Shown piece by piece: positions 54,534 through 64,000 of a DNA stretch of 64,000 nucleotides. A model generated the notes under the pieces. It was given only the letters and a program-made list of their open reading frames with translations, had not been told where the DNA came from and searched no databases. The DNA is taken from positions 1 through 64,000 of the forward strand of contig NZ_LZKQ01000159.1 in the NCBI RefSeq assembly GCF_001668675.1, in the 5' to 3' direction. How positions within the stretch are numbered: the first letter of the stretch is position 1; every line of letters begins with the position of its first letter. The position numbers and the translations under genes are program-made. Source of the stretch: Mycobacterium asiaticum (GTDB taxonomy: Bacteria > Actinomycetota > Actinomycetes > Mycobacteriales > Mycobacteriaceae).

Positions 54534-55634
54534 CTACAAGTCGCACCCGACCAGGACTGGTTCGGGTATCAATGTGATACCAAACACATCACGAACCCCA
54601 TCCTTCACAGCGCGGGCTAAAACCATCACGTCCGCCGCGGTGGCGCCGCCCCGGTTCGTCACCGCCAGCGCGTGCTTGGTTGAAAGCCGGCACGGGGCCG
54701 TCTCGTCGTGCGGGTAGCCCTTGCCGAAACCGGCCCGTTCCACCAACCAGCCCGCCGCCAGCTTGACCCCGTCCGGCGCGGGGTAATGCGGCACCTCGCC
54801 CTGCGTCTGCTCGACCAGCCGCGCATAGACCTCCGGGGTGACGACCGGGTTGGTGAAGAACGACCCCACACTCCAGGTGTCGTGGTCGGTGGGATCGAGC
54901 ACCATGCCCTTGCGGGCCCGCAGCGCCAGCACCGCCGCCCGGACCGCCTGCGGGTCACCCCGCTCGCCGCTGGCGACGCCCAGGGCCGCCGTCAGCTCCC
55001 CGTAGCGCAACGGGGCGCTGCGTCCCGACGCATCCAAGCCGAACTCCACTTCCAGCACCACGGCCGGCACTCCCAGTCCGTCCGCACGCTTGAGCACGCT
55101 GGTGCGGTAGCCGAATCCGAGTTCGTCGGGATCGGCCCAGCGCACCTCGCCGCTGCCCCGATCCAACAACCGCACCCGGGTGATGGTGTCGGAGACCTCG
55201 ACGCCGTAGGCGCCGACGTTTTGCACCGGCGTCGCCCCGGCCGAACCGGGAATGCCCGACAGGCACTCCAACCCGCCCAGGCCCTCCTGGATCGACCGGA
55301 CCACCACGTCGTCCCACACCGCGCCGGCTTCCGCGCGCACCAGGTTGCCCTCGACGGTGACGCCGGCATTGGCCAACCGCACCACGGTCAGGTCGGCCAG
55401 GCCGTTCCCGAGCACCAGGTTGGATCCACCAGCAAACACCAGGACGGGCCGGTCCGCGCCGTCACGGGATTCGGCGTCGAGCTGCCGCAAAACGGCGATC
55501 ACCTGATCGCTGCTCTCACAAGTTATTACGCGACGCGCCACCGGACCCACCCGCAATGTCGTCAACGGCGCAAGGGAAACCGACTCTGCGACGTGCGCAC
55601 CGGCAAAGACTGAACCGGGCTCGCTCGGTTTCAT
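54534..55634 (-). CDS. murB: UDP-N-acetylenolpyruvoylglucosamine reductase
   Basis: Reduces UDP-GlcNAc-enolpyruvate to UDP-MurNAc in peptidoglycan precursor synthesis. Length is 366 residues. The FAD-binding region has [18 protein letters not shown] and [13 protein letters not shown], the signature [24 protein letters not shown] follows, and [10 protein letters not shown] carries the catalytic serine region. The order murB then L,D-transpeptidase pairs precursor synthesis and cross-linking. The ATG is at 55634, divergent from the DUF2505 gene. Confidence 0.96.
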   Translation of the reverse strand: MKPSEPGSVFAGAHVAESVSLAPLTTLRVGPVARRVITCESSDQVIAVLRQLDAESRDGADRPVLVFAGGSNLVLGNGLADLTVVRLANAGVTVEGNLVRAEAGAVWDDVVVRSIQEGLGGLECLSGIPGSAGATPVQNVGAYGVEVSDTITRVRLLDRGSGEVRWADPDELGFGYRTSVLKRADGLGVPAVVLEVEFGLDASGRSAPLRYGELTAALGVASGERGDPQAVRAAVLALRARKGMVLDPTDHDTWSVGSFFTNPVVTPEVYARLVEQTQGEVPHYPAPDGVKLAAGWLVERAGFGKGYPHDETAPCRLSTKHALAVTNRGGATAADVMVLARAVKDGVRDVFGITLIPEPVLVGCDL

Positions 55635-55660
55635 GGCCGCTAACGGTAGCGTGGCCAGCT

Positions 55661-56167
55661 ATGCCGCGTTCATTCGACATGTCGGTCGACTACGAGGGCA
55701 GCGTTGCAGAGGTCCATCAGGCGTTCCACGACATCGGTTATTGGGAGGGCAGGCTGGCGGAGACGCCGGTTGACATCGCCACCTTGGAGTCGATGCGGAT
55801 CGACGACGGAACCATCGAGGTCGTCACGCTGCAGACGGTGTGCAGCAACAACCTGCCGGCACTGGTAACCCAGTTGCACCGGGGCGATCTGTGCGTGCGC
55901 CGTGAGGAGACCTGGGGCCCGTTGCGGGACGGCATCGCCACCGCCTCCCTCGCCGGATCGATCCTCAGCGCTCCGGTCAACGTGTGGGGAACCGCCGTGC
56001 TCGAGCCCAACCCGGAAACCGGCGGATCGCGGATGACACTGCAGGCGACCGTTCAGGTTCGGGTCCCGTTCATCGGCGGGAAGTTGGAGCGTCTGATCGG
56101 CAACGAACTCGGCAACCTGGTGGCCATCGAGCAGCGCTTCACCACCTCGTGGATCGCCAGCGGCTAG
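55661..56167 (+). CDS. DUF2505 family protein (Rv0481c-like)
   Basis: A 168-residue protein of the START/SRPBCC-like DUF2505 family. It begins MPRSFDMSVDYEGSVAEVHQAFHD, and the C terminus has IGGKLERLIGNELGNLVAIEQRFTTSWI, the conserved end helix of this family. It would hold a hydrophobic ligand in a cavity. The ATG at 55661 starts close to the divergent murB gene, with 26 bases between them. It is followed after 24 bases by the nitrilase. Confidence 0.82.
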   Translation: MPRSFDMSVDYEGSVAEVHQAFHDIGYWEGRLAETPVDIATLESMRIDDGTIEVVTLQTVCSNNLPALVTQLHRGDLCVRREETWGPLRDGIATASLAGSILSAPVNVWGTAVLEPNPETGGSRMTLQATVQVRVPFIGGKLERLIGNELGNLVAIEQRFTTSWIASG

Positions 56168-56191
56168 TGCAGTCGCTCTAAGCTGGCGGTC

Positions 56192-57022
56192 ATGCGCATC
56201 GCGTTGGCCCAGATCCTCAGCGGCACCGATCCGGCCGCAAATCTGCAGCTGGTGCGCGAGTACACCGAGCGTGCCGCCGATGCCGGCGCCAAGCTGGTGG
56301 TGTTCCCGGAAGCCACGATGTGCCGATTCGGGGTCCCGCTGGCACCGATCGCCGAACCGCTCGACGGACCCTGGGCCAACGGTGTCCGGCAGATCGCGCG
56401 GGACGCCGGCATCACCGTGGTGGCCGGCATGTTCGCCCCGACCAGCGACGGGCGGGTCACCAACACGTTGATCGCGGCGGGCCCCGGCACGCCCAACGAA
56501 CCGGACACCCGATACGACAAGATCCACCTCTACGACGCTTTCGGCTTCACCGAGTCGCGCAAGGTCGCGCCCGGCCGCGAACCGGTCGTCATCACCGTCG
56601 ACGGGGTCGGAGTGGGGTTGACCACCTGTTATGACGTGCGGTTTCCGGCGCTGTACACCGAACTGGCCGACCGGGGAGCGCAATTGATCGTCGTGGCCGC
56701 ATCCTGGGGCGCCGGGCCCGGCAAACTCGAGCAGTGGACGCTGCTCACCCGCGCGCGGGCGTTGGACTCGACCAGCTACGTCGCCGCGGCCGGTCAGGCC
56801 GACCCGGGCGACTCGGCCAACGGCAAGGGCGCGCCGACCGGTGTGGGTGGCAGCCTGATCGCCTCCCCGCTGGGCGAAGTGGTGGCATCGGCGGGATCCC
56901 AACCGGAACTGGTGGTTGCTGACCTGGCTCTGGATGCGGTGGATGCGGCGCGGAAGAACATTGCGGTGCTGCGCAACCGCTCAAGCTTTGTTCAGCTTGA
57001 TAGGGCAGAATCACCTGGGTGA
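56192..57022 (+). CDS. Carbon-nitrogen hydrolase (nitrilase superfamily, Rv0480c-like)
   Basis: A 276-residue amidase with the Glu-Lys-Cys triad: Glu40 (VVFPEATM), Lys110 (YDKIHLYDAFGF) and Cys146 (GLTTCYDVRFP). It resembles Nit1/Nit2 omega-amidase-like proteins that repair deaminated glutathione or similar metabolites; in mycobacteria a link to mycothiol is conceivable but unproven. The stop overlaps the DUF2993 gene by four bases (GTGA). Confidence 0.9.
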   Translation: MRIALAQILSGTDPAANLQLVREYTERAADAGAKLVVFPEATMCRFGVPLAPIAEPLDGPWANGVRQIARDAGITVVAGMFAPTSDGRVTNTLIAAGPGTPNEPDTRYDKIHLYDAFGFTESRKVAPGREPVVITVDGVGVGLTTCYDVRFPALYTELADRGAQLIVVAASWGAGPGKLEQWTLLTRARALDSTSYVAAAGQADPGDSANGKGAPTGVGGSLIASPLGEVVASAGSQPELVVADLALDAVDAARKNIAVLRNRSSFVQLDRAESPG

Positions 57023-58050
57023 CGACTCCGCAGGGACCACGAAACGAAGGCCCATCCGGTTGGGCGCGTCCGGGCGATCAAGGCCCGCTCGGCCGACCCC
57101 CGGCACCGGGCGCTGGTCCCCAGGGGGGACCGCTACATCCCGGCGGACCCCGGTACCAGCCGCCGCCCGGCCAGCCGCAACAGCCGGCACAGGAGCAGGC
57201 GGCGGCCAATGCGGACACCAGGCGCATTCACACGCCGCCACCCAACCTGGCGGGCGACCGCACCACACCGATCGGCCGACCCCAGGAAGACACGGGCGAG
57301 GTCAAGAAGAAAAAGCGTAGGCTGCGCGATCCGCTGTCGATCCTGCTCGTCTTGATCATCGTGTTCGCGCTGGTAGTCGCGGGGCTCATCGGCACCGAGC
57401 TGTACGTGCGGAACGAGGCCAACAACAAGATCGCGGCCGCGGCGGCTTGTGTGACGAAAGACCAGGCGACCGCCTCGTTCGGGGTGACGCCACTGGTGAC
57501 GTGGCAGGTGCTCACCGACCACTACACCAACATCACGGTCGAGACGGCCGGGAACCAGATCCGCGACGCCAAGGGCATGAAGCTGCAGCTCAGCGTCCAG
57601 GACATCAAGCTGGACAAGACCTCCGACTCCAAGGGCACGATCGGCGCGATCGACGCCACCATCACCTGGACGTCGCAAGGCATCAAGGAGACCGTTCAGA
57701 ACGCGATCCCGATTCTGGGCGAGTTCGTCACCAGCAGCGTCACCACCCATCCCCAGGATCAGACCGTTGAGCTCAAAGGTTTGCTGAACGACATCGTCGC
57801 CAAGCCGGTGGTGTCCGACGGCGGGTTCAGGCTGGAGATCGTCAGCTTCAACACGCTGGGCTTCTCATTGCCGAAGGAGTCCGTGCAGTCCTCGCTGGAC
57901 GAGTACACCTCGGGCCTGACCAAGAAGTTCCCACTCGGCATTCGCGCCGACAGCGTGCAGGTCACCGACAGCGGCGTCACGAGTCACTTCTCCAGCCGCA
58001 ACGCCACCATCCCGGCCGGCGAGACCGATCCCTGCTTCGCCGATCTGTGA
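57019..58050 (+). CDS. DUF2993 membrane-anchored protein (Rv0479c-like)
   Basis: A 343-residue protein. Residues 1-95 are a Pro/Gly/Gln-rich cytoplasmic region, ending in a basic stretch (VKKKKRRLRDP). One membrane helix (ILLVLIIVFALVVAGLIGTEL, split here for length) follows near residue 107, and the rest is an exported DUF2993 domain, predicted to bind lipids. LmeA, another member of the family, takes part in lipomannan maturation; a similar lipid-binding role here is inference. Start is GTG 57019. Confidence 0.85.
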   Translation: MTTPQGPRNEGPSGWARPGDQGPLGRPPAPGAGPQGGPLHPGGPRYQPPPGQPQQPAQEQAAANADTRRIHTPPPNLAGDRTTPIGRPQEDTGEVKKKKRRLRDPLSILLVLIIVFALVVAGLIGTELYVRNEANNKIAAAAACVTKDQATASFGVTPLVTWQVLTDHYTNITVETAGNQIRDAKGMKLQLSVQDIKLDKTSDSKGTIGAIDATITWTSQGIKETVQNAIPILGEFVTSSVTTHPQDQTVELKGLLNDIVAKPVVSDGGFRLEIVSFNTLGFSLPKESVQSSLDEYTSGLTKKFPLGIRADSVQVTDSGVTSHFSSRNATIPAGETDPCFADL

Positions 58051-58052
58051 GT

Positions 58053-58733
58053 TCAGCCGCGGCTGAGCCCATCCAGCACGACGCGGGTTCCCGATAGGCC
58101 CAACCGGGTGGCGCCCGCCTCCAGCATCGCCAGGGCGTCGGCGGCGGTCCGGATTCCGCCGCTGGCCTTGACGCCCAGCCGTCCGCCGACGGTCGCGGCC
58201 ATTACCTCGACCGCCCGCACGCTCGCCCCGCCGGCGGGATGGAAACCGGTGGAGGTCTTCACGAAGTCGGCGCCCGCGTCCGCGGCGACCCGGCACACCT
58301 CGCTCAGCATCCGCTCGTCCGCGTGGGCCAACAGCGCAGCCGACTCCAGGATCACCTTCAGCACCGCGCCGTCCGCCGCGGCGCGCACCGCCGCGATGTC
58401 CGAGTGCACCGCATCCAGCGCGCCGGCCAACGCGGACCCGACGTCGATCACCATGTCGATCTCGACGGCGCCGGCGGCCACGGCCGTTGCGGCCTCCTGA
58501 GCCTTGATCGCCGACACGTGCTTGCCCGACGGGAAACCGGCTACCGCGGCAACCCGGACACCGCCGCTGGCGACGGCGACCGGCACCATCGACGGCGATA
58601 CACAAACCGCGTACACGCCGAGTTCAGTGGCCTCACCCACCAGCGCCGTCACGTCGGCACGGGTGGCCTCCGGCTTGAGCAGGGTGTGGTCGACCAGCGC
58701 GGCCAGCTGCTGCCGAGTGGGACCGACCGGCAT
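58053..58733 (-). CDS. deoC: Deoxyribose-phosphate aldolase
   Basis: Cleaves 2-deoxyribose-5-phosphate to glyceraldehyde-3-phosphate and acetaldehyde. Length is 226 residues. [16 protein letters not shown] is the N-terminal signature, the Schiff-base lysine is in [13 protein letters not shown] and a second lysine in [12 protein letters not shown]. The ATG at 58733 overlaps the stop of the secreted-protein gene (TGATG). It ends two bases after the convergent DUF2993 gene. Confidence 0.96.
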   Translation of the reverse strand: MPVGPTRQQLAALVDHTLLKPEATRADVTALVGEATELGVYAVCVSPSMVPVAVASGGVRVAAVAGFPSGKHVSAIKAQEAATAVAAGAVEIDMVIDVGSALAGALDAVHSDIAAVRAAADGAVLKVILESAALLAHADERMLSEVCRVAADAGADFVKTSTGFHPAGGASVRAVEVMAATVGGRLGVKASGGIRTAADALAMLEAGATRLGLSGTRVVLDGLSRG

Positions 58734-59170
58734 CAGAACGGTTCTTCCGGGCTGCCGGGATTGCACCATGTCGCGGCCATCTCGGCGTCGTCGACCACCG
58801 GGCGCCACGGCTCGAGATTCCAGCTGGTCTTCCCGGGCTGCACGGTCTCGGCGAACTGCCAGTGACAGACGAACTGCGCACGCATGCCGGGGGTGTCGCC
58901 GTCGGGGGCCTGCGACAACACCTCGGCCCAGGCCGCGTCGACGGCGTGGCCGCTACCGGCTTTGGACGCGAGGCGCCCCGAGGGGGTCGGGTAGACCCGC
59001 AAACTGGATCCGCGCCCCCAGGACACCCATTCGGTGTGGTCGACGTACGGCGGCGCGTATCCGGGCCCGGAAGAGCCCGCCGAGTCAGCCGCACCGGCAT
59101 CGGCCAGGGCGGATGGGGCGCCCAGCATCGAGAGCAGCGCCATCGTCGGCGCCAACAGCAGGAGTTTCAT
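58733..59170 (-). CDS. Secreted DUF2599-like protein (Rv0477-like)
   Basis: A 145-residue exported protein. The signal peptide (1-23, [21 protein letters not shown]) is followed by a short polar stretch and a compact domain with [47 protein letters not shown] and [12 protein letters not shown]; two cysteines may form a disulfide. This matches the actinobacterial DUF2599 family. Its partner and function are unknown. It follows the DUF2516 gene by three bases. Confidence 0.85.
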   Translation of the reverse strand: MKLLLLAPTMALLSMLGAPSALADAGAADSAGSSGPGYAPPYVDHTEWVSWGRGSSLRVYPTPSGRLASKAGSGHAVDAAWAEVLSQAPDGDTPGMRAQFVCHWQFAETVQPGKTSWNLEPWRPVVDDAEMAATWCNPGSPEEPF

Positions 59171-59173
59171 CCG

Positions 59174-59464
59174 CTAGTGCGACTTGCCCTGCACTTCGAG
59201 AAGCTTCGGCCGCACGTCGACCAGATACACGCCCGTTGCGATGGCGGCGATTGCCACGCCCAGCACTCCGAACACGACGCCGAGGATCGACGCGAGCGCG
59301 ACCGCGCCGCCGAGCATCGCCAACCACACTGGCTTGGTGAGCTTCTCGGCCGCGGTGTACGCGTCGGAGCGCTGCATTGCCGCATGCACGAACGCATACA
59401 CCGCCGTCACCAAGACAGCGACCTGCAAGACGTAGAGGACGATAGTCACGGCGCGCACGCCCAT
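59174..59464 (-). CDS. DUF2516 membrane protein (Rv0476-like)
   Basis: A 96-residue membrane protein with three helices (about 5-25, 47-65, 66-85; the last two almost continuous, [18 protein letters not shown] and [18 protein letters not shown]). It belongs to the actinobacterial DUF2516 family of unknown function. ATG 59464 is preferred; a longer frame would run into the palindromes downstream of hbhA. Confidence 0.84.
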   Translation of the reverse strand: MGVRAVTIVLYVLQVAVLVTAVYAFVHAAMQRSDAYTAAEKLTKPVWLAMLGGAVALASILGVVFGVLGVAIAAIATGVYLVDVRPKLLEVQGKSH

Positions 59465-59490
59465 AAGACTATGCGGGCCGCGCCAAAAAC

Positions 59491-59526
59491 GTCGACTCCG
59501 GGGCGCCCCAGCTGGGGCGCCCCGGA
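59491..59526. terminator. Palindrome downstream of hbhA, distal copy
   Basis: CGACTCCGGGGCGCCCC is followed by AGCTGGGGCGCCCCGGA, a 15-bp stem with almost no loop. It repeats the neighbouring palindrome at 59541-59582 at 50-base spacing. Both lie between hbhA and the DUF2516 gene. Confidence 0.65.
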
Positions 59527-59540
59527 CCAAAAAGGAAGCA

Positions 59541-59582
59541 CTCGACTCCGGGGCGCCCCAGCTGGGGCGACCCGGAGTCGAG
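59541..59582. terminator. Palindrome downstream of hbhA, proximal copy
   Basis: CTCGACTCCGGG(G)CGCCCC pairs with GGGGCG(A)CCCGGAGTCGAG across the central AGCT, a 21-base arm with one mismatch. It starts 24 bases past the hbhA stop on the minus strand, as expected for a strong transcription stop of a highly expressed gene. Confidence 0.75.
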
Positions 59583-59605
59583 CGGTTCGTTCTCAGATCC
59601 CCGAA

Positions 59606-60253
59606 CTACTTCTGGGTGACCTTCTTGGCGGCAGCCTTCTTGGCCGGGGCCTTCTTGGCCGGGGCCTTCTTGGCGGGAGCCTTCTTGGCGGCCGGAGCCG
59701 GCGCAGCCTTCTTGGCCGGCGCGGCGGCCTCGGCCTTCTTCGGCAGCTCGATGCCGACCAGCTTGGCGGCCCGCTCGCCCACGGCGCGCGTCTGGGTCGC
59801 AACGGTGCCCAGCGCCTCCTGGGTCAGCTCGACAGCCTGGTCGACGTACCCCTCGGCACGCGCGGACGCGTCCTCGAACGTCGACTGGCTGCGGAGCCGC
59901 TCGAGAGCCGCCTCGCCACGCTCGACCAGTTCGTTGTACCGGCTGGTGGCAGCCTCCACGTAGCCCTCGGCGGCCTTGCGCAGCTCCTCGGCGGTGAAGC
60001 GCTCACGCAGCTCGCTGAACTGCTCGGGCAGGTCCTCCTGCAGCTTGGTCAGGCGAGCGCGGCTCTCCTCAACGCGGCTGCGGGTGTCGGTACGGGTCTC
60101 CTCGGCGCGCTCGCGCAGGTTGGTGCGGGTCTCTCCGGCGCGCTCACGCAGGGTCACGATCAGGTCGTTGACGGTGGCCAGAGCCAGGTCGGCCGCGCCG
60201 AGCGCAGCAAGGAGCGGAGCCTTGAGGTCCTCGATGTTCGTGTTCTCAGCCAT
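59606..60253 (-). CDS. hbhA: Heparin-binding haemagglutinin HbhA
   Basis: A 215-residue surface adhesin that binds heparan sulfate. Residues 8-26 are a hydrophobic helix, 30-110 a long coiled coil (repeated [21 protein letters not shown] type heptads), and 165-215 a Lys/Ala/Pro-rich tail with repeated KKAPAKKA units that bind glycosaminoglycans and are methylated in other mycobacteria. The C-terminal repeats are also a tandem DNA repeat, so unit number may vary among strains. ATG at 60253 follows GAAAGGAAA. Confidence 0.96.
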   Translation of the reverse strand: MAENTNIEDLKAPLLAALGAADLALATVNDLIVTLRERAGETRTNLRERAEETRTDTRSRVEESRARLTKLQEDLPEQFSELRERFTAEELRKAAEGYVEAATSRYNELVERGEAALERLRSQSTFEDASARAEGYVDQAVELTQEALGTVATQTRAVGERAAKLVGIELPKKAEAAAPAKKAAPAPAAKKAPAKKAPAKKAPAKKAAAKKVTQK

Positions 60254-60450
60254 GATGTTTCCTTTCTCTGTTTTCGATATCGGCGTTATTTCCTGAAAGG
60301 TGTGGAAGTTGGTGCAAGTGGCGGCTCCCTGAGGGAAGAGTCAAGACCCGCTGATTGACATTGCCTCGCGACTTGCAGAAAACCTCCTGATTAGCCGGGT
60401 CGCTTGATGGTCTGTAGTCGAACGTCGCGCGCTGCAAAACGATCGACCGA

Positions 60451-60867
60451 TCAGCCTTCGATCTGTTCGGTGCCAGAATCGCCCTGGCACTCCGCACCGT
60501 TGGCCTCGTTCTGCTGCAGGAACGACTCGTAGGTGTCCAGCAGCACCTGCTTCTGGGTTTCGGTGATCGCCGTGTCGGTGACGATCGCGTCGCGCACCTG
60601 GCTGGAATCGCGCGGTTCGAGGATCCCGGCTTGCACGTAGAGAACCTCGGCCGAGACCCGCAGCGCCTTGGCGATCTGGCGCAAGACGTCGGCCGACGGC
60701 TTGCGCAGTCCGCGCTCAACCTGACTCAGATAAGGGTTGCTGACGCCCGACCTCTCGGCCAGCTGACGCATCGATACCTGTGCCGTCTCGCGCTGTGCCC
60801 TGATGAAGCTACCGATGTCAGAAGCCTTGGTGGACACCTTGGTGCCCAGCTTCTCCTCCGGCGGCAT
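60451..60867 (-). CDS. XRE-family DNA-binding regulator (Rv0474-like)
   Basis: A 138-residue regulator. The XRE helix-turn-helix is GSFIRAQRETAQVSMRQLAERSGVSNPYLSQVERGLRKPSADVLRQIAKAL, followed by VLYVQAGILEP and a helical, acidic tail. ATG 60867 matches the start of the Rv0474 protein; a longer frame to 60906 is possible. Rv0474 has been reported to act as a copper-responsive or general repressor; I am not certain of that. It lies ahead of hbhA and is likely autoregulated through the palindrome just upstream. Confidence 0.87.
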   Translation of the reverse strand: MPPEEKLGTKVSTKASDIGSFIRAQRETAQVSMRQLAERSGVSNPYLSQVERGLRKPSADVLRQIAKALRVSAEVLYVQAGILEPRDSSQVRDAIVTDTAITETQKQVLLDTYESFLQQNEANGAECQGDSGTEQIEG

Positions 60868-60922
60868 TGGTGCACTCCTCGTTGGTGGTTGTTTGCTTAC
60901 GGCCACCAGGCTACGGAGGAGT

Positions 60923-60938
60923 GCTTGCTATTGCAAGC
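60923..60938. promoter_or_regulatory. Candidate operator of the XRE regulator
   Basis: GCTTGCTATTGCAAGC is a perfect 6-bp inverted repeat with a TATT centre, located about 55 bases upstream of the ATG at 60867 and between two genes. Size and symmetry fit an XRE dimer site. Confidence 0.6.
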
Positions 60939-60954
60939 GCATGTTAGCACCGTC

Positions 60955-62337
60955 TCAGAACAGCAACTGGGCGATGGTGTAGATCGCCAGGCCCGCCAGC
61001 GCGCCGACGACGGTGCCGTTGATACGGATAAACTGCAGGTCACGGCCCACATGCAGCTCGATCCGACGGCTCGCCTCCTGGGCGTCCCACCGCTCGATGG
61101 TCTCGGTAATGATCGCTGTGATCTCTACCCCATATTGCGAAACCAGGTGCTGGGCACCGCGCACCATCCAGTTGTCGACCTTGTCGCGCAGGTCCGCGTC
61201 GTCGCGCAACGACTCACCAATCTGGATCACCGCGTCGCCGATGCGGCTGCGCAACGCGCTGGACGGGTCGTCCACTCCCTCCAGGACCAGACGCTTGAGC
61301 GTCTTCCACGCGGTCGCGGCCGCATTGGCCACCTCTTCGCGCGCCATCAACTGCTCCTTGACGGCGTCGGCGCGGGCGATGGTGTCCGGGTCGTTCTGCA
61401 GGTCGTCGGCGAACTCGAACAGGAACCGGGTTGCCGAGCGGCGCAGTTCGTGGTCGGGATTGCGACGCACCTTGTCGGTGAAGTCCATCAGCTCGCGGTG
61501 GATGCGATCCCCGACCAGATGATCGACAAACCGGGGGGACCACGTCGGCGAGTCGCGCTCCACGACCCGCTGAATCACCACGCCGGCGTTCAGCGACCAC
61601 TGGAACGCCCGATCGGCCAGCAGCTGGATCAATGCCTCCTGGCGGTTCTCGGCCAGCAGGGTTTGCAGCACGCGGCCCACCGGCGGCCCCCACTGCGGTT
61701 CGGCGATGCGCCGCACGATCATCTTGTCGATCACCTGTTGGACGTCTTCGTCCCGCAGGAGTTCGACCAGCACCCGCAGCACCGTGGACGTCTCGGCAGC
61801 CACCCGCTGGGCGTGTGCGGGTTCGGCGAGCCACTTGCCCAGGCGGCTGGGCACTTCGGCATCGCGCAGCTTGGCCTCGACGACCTCGGGGGACAGGAAG
61901 TTCTCCCGCACGAAGGTGCCCAGACCCTCCCCGAGCTGGTCTTTCTTGCGCTTGATGATCGCGGTGTGCGGGATCGGGATGCCCAGCGGGTGCTTGAACA
62001 GGGCGGTGACGGCGAACCAGTCCGCCAGCGCACCCACCATGCCGGCCTCCGCCGCGGCGCCGACGTAGCCGACCCACGCCGGCGCGGTGCCGTACGCATT
62101 GGCCCACCGGCAAGCCAGAAACACCACGGTGGCGCCGACCAGGAAGCTCAGCGCCACCACCTTCATCCGGCGCAGTGCGGTCCTGCGCTCGGCGTCGGCT
62201 CCGGCGTCCGCCCCGGCGAAAGACTCCGCCAGCGAGGGCCGGTTCTGACGCCCGCCAGGTGATCCTGCGCCGAGGCCGGGCCCCCGCGCCGGGCCCGGGG
62301 TATCGGCTCTGTGTGCCACCACACCATCATCCGTCAT
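60955..62337 (-). CDS. DUF445 family membrane protein (Rv0473-like)
   Basis: A 460-residue protein. A polar N terminus (1-55) precedes a membrane helix (VVALSFLVGATVVFLACRWA) and the conserved GYVGAAAEAGMVGALADWFAVTALFKHPLGIPIPHTAII block of DUF445/YheB-like proteins. A long helical soluble part follows and the protein ends in a membrane helix (GTVVGALAGLAIYTIAQLLF). Start is ATG 62337, or GTG 62346. Function unknown. Confidence 0.86.
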   Translation of the reverse strand: MTDDGVVAHRADTPGPARGPGLGAGSPGGRQNRPSLAESFAGADAGADAERRTALRRMKVVALSFLVGATVVFLACRWANAYGTAPAWVGYVGAAAEAGMVGALADWFAVTALFKHPLGIPIPHTAIIKRKKDQLGEGLGTFVRENFLSPEVVEAKLRDAEVPSRLGKWLAEPAHAQRVAAETSTVLRVLVELLRDEDVQQVIDKMIVRRIAEPQWGPPVGRVLQTLLAENRQEALIQLLADRAFQWSLNAGVVIQRVVERDSPTWSPRFVDHLVGDRIHRELMDFTDKVRRNPDHELRRSATRFLFEFADDLQNDPDTIARADAVKEQLMAREEVANAAATAWKTLKRLVLEGVDDPSSALRSRIGDAVIQIGESLRDDADLRDKVDNWMVRGAQHLVSQYGVEITAIITETIERWDAQEASRRIELHVGRDLQFIRINGTVVGALAGLAIYTIAQLLF

Positions 62338-62461
62338 CGAAACCACCGGTTAGTGTTACCCACACTGTTCAGAAGCACTCACGCGCTCGTTGCGATCGGC
62401 ACAGAGCGCCCCTGCAAGCCGTAGTATCGATGCGTCTATGTAGTGAATGGGAATCGCGACA

Positions 62462-63175
62462 GTGGCACAACACATGCCGGCTCAGACCGCCAAGACCGAT
62501 GGTCGAAAGCGGCGTTGGCACCAACACAAGGTGGACCGGCGCAACGAGTTGGTGGACGGCACGATAGAGGCGATCCGCCGCCAGAGCCGTTTTTTGAGCA
62601 TGGACGAGATAGCCGCGGAGATCGGCGTATCCAAGACCGTGCTCTACCGCTACTTCGTCGACAAGAACGACCTGACCACCGCGGTGATGATGCGGTTCGC
62701 TCAGACCACCCTGATCCCCAACATGGCCGCGGCGCTGTCGTCGAACCTGGACGGCTATGACCTGACCCGCGAGGTCATCCGGGTCTACGTCGAAACCATG
62801 GCCGCCGAGCCGGAGCCGTACGGCTTCGTGATGGCCAACAGTTCGGGCAGCAAGAGCAAGGTGATCGCGGACTCCGAGCGGATCATCGCGCGGATGATCG
62901 CGGTGATGCTGCGCCGCCGCATGCAGGAGGCGGGCCTGGACACCGGCGGCGTTGAGCCCTGGGCCTACCTGATCGTCGGCGGGGTTCAGCTGGCCACCCA
63001 CTCCTGGATGTCGAATCCGAGAATGAGCAGCGACGAACTGATCGACTATCTGACGATGCTGAGCTGGAGCGCGCTGTGCGGGATCGTCGAAGCGGGCGGA
63101 TCGCTGGAGAAGTTTCGGGCACAGCCGCATCCGTCGCCGATCGTGCCGGCCTGGGAGCAACAACGGGAGGGTTAG
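62462..63175 (+). CDS. TetR-family regulator, MadR-like
   Basis: A 237-residue TetR protein. The helix-turn-helix is RFLSMDEIAAEIGVSKTVLYRYFVDKNDL. The ligand domain is all helical. The equivalent Rv0472c, MadR, controls the mycolic acid desaturase genes desA1/desA2 in response to acyl-CoA, which suits a place next to cyclopropane synthase genes. GTG 62462 (MAQHMPAQ) is the likely start; a longer frame begins at 62447. Confidence 0.88.
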   Translation: MAQHMPAQTAKTDGRKRRWHQHKVDRRNELVDGTIEAIRRQSRFLSMDEIAAEIGVSKTVLYRYFVDKNDLTTAVMMRFAQTTLIPNMAAALSSNLDGYDLTREVIRVYVETMAAEPEPYGFVMANSSGSKSKVIADSERIIARMIAVMLRRRMQEAGLDTGGVEPWAYLIVGGVQLATHSWMSNPRMSSDELIDYLTMLSWSALCGIVEAGGSLEKFRAQPHPSPIVPAWEQQREG

Positions 63176-63385
63176 CGCCCCCGCCCGTCGTGTGACATTT
63201 GCCATGGCGCTCAGGACCGCCTCCTGGCCTGTTTCCGCCGTGTAACGCCAGCCCACCGGCTTGGACGCCGACTCTCTGTGAATGCCCTGGCAGGCGGGGC
63301 CACGATGACGAGGGGGACGCGCTCATCCGCAGCGGCTAGCATGCATGGAATGCACCGAGCGGTGCGCGGCATCCGATGTTCGTGA

Positions 63386-64000
<615 letters not shown>

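Overview
The window is high-GC actinobacterial DNA and reads as a slow-growing, non-tuberculous Mycobacterium. Gene order matches, in inverted orientation, the M. tuberculosis segment from the cytochrome c biogenesis genes (Rv0528-Rv0524) to the mycolic acid cyclopropane synthase pcaA (Rv0470c). Diagnostic genes include hemL, hemB, hemD, hemC and hemA, serB1, cmaA2, proC, senX3-regX3, mshA, an L,D-transpeptidase (lprQ type), murB, deoC, hbhA and a pcaA fragment. Rv numbers are recalled from general knowledge, not from a search.

Layout. 1-683: start of resB, with an apparent fold-back inverted duplication at the very edge. 683-3991: a tightly overlapping minus-strand operon hemL / phosphoglycerate mutase-like / TlpA thioredoxin / ccdA / resB. 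4081-6585: F420-type nitroreductase-family protein, then a D-tartrate dehydratase-like enolase-superfamily enzyme and a ketopantoate reductase-like enzyme. 6587-15390: an accessory island with a stress-type short-chain dehydrogenase, four overlapping glycosyltransferase genes, a FAD/Rieske oxidoreductase, a small secreted protein with a WGxxG-type C-terminal membrane anchor, a hemerythrin and a manganese catalase. Six SigF/SigB-type promoter matches (GTTT, 15-16 nt, GGGTA-like or GGCTAT) precede its transcription units, two of them in a divergent pair.

15499-24781: amino acid permease, Tat-exported esterase, two acyltransferase-3 membrane proteins, an SGNH hydrolase, a 38-residue small protein, a DUF2252 protein and a STAS anti-anti-sigma factor. 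24765-31082: tetrapyrrole synthesis (hemB, hemD, hemC, hemA) with two membrane proteins and a glutaredoxin-like protein. 31186-36476: serB1, a hot-dog dehydratase-like protein, cmaA2, a lysophospholipid-type acyltransferase, galE2, ribosomal protein bS22 and a BldC-like DNA-binding protein. 36617-46101: proC, thioesterase, TIM-barrel protein, membrane protein, a Ppx/GppA phosphatase, a FadR-like regulator and a GMC oxidoreductase operon. 46083-52187: regX3, senX3, gpm1, a YbjN-like protein, mshA and a ROK regulator. 52370-64000: dehydrogenase, L,D-transpeptidase, murB, nitrilase, DUF2993 protein, deoC, hbhA and its regulator, a DUF445 protein, a TetR regulator (MadR-like) and a frameshifted pcaA fragment.

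The most unusual content is the 6.6-15.4 kb island, which looks like a SigF-type stress regulon combining peroxide defence, iron/oxygen chemistry and synthesis of an unknown glycoconjugate. A second is a family of palindromic elements, each exactly 60 bp, present in three copies; one lies in frame inside resB. Compared with the remembered M. tuberculosis order, mmpS2/mmpL2 are missing between the Rv0508-like gene and serB1, and regX3/senX3 overlap directly instead of being spaced by MIRU repeats.
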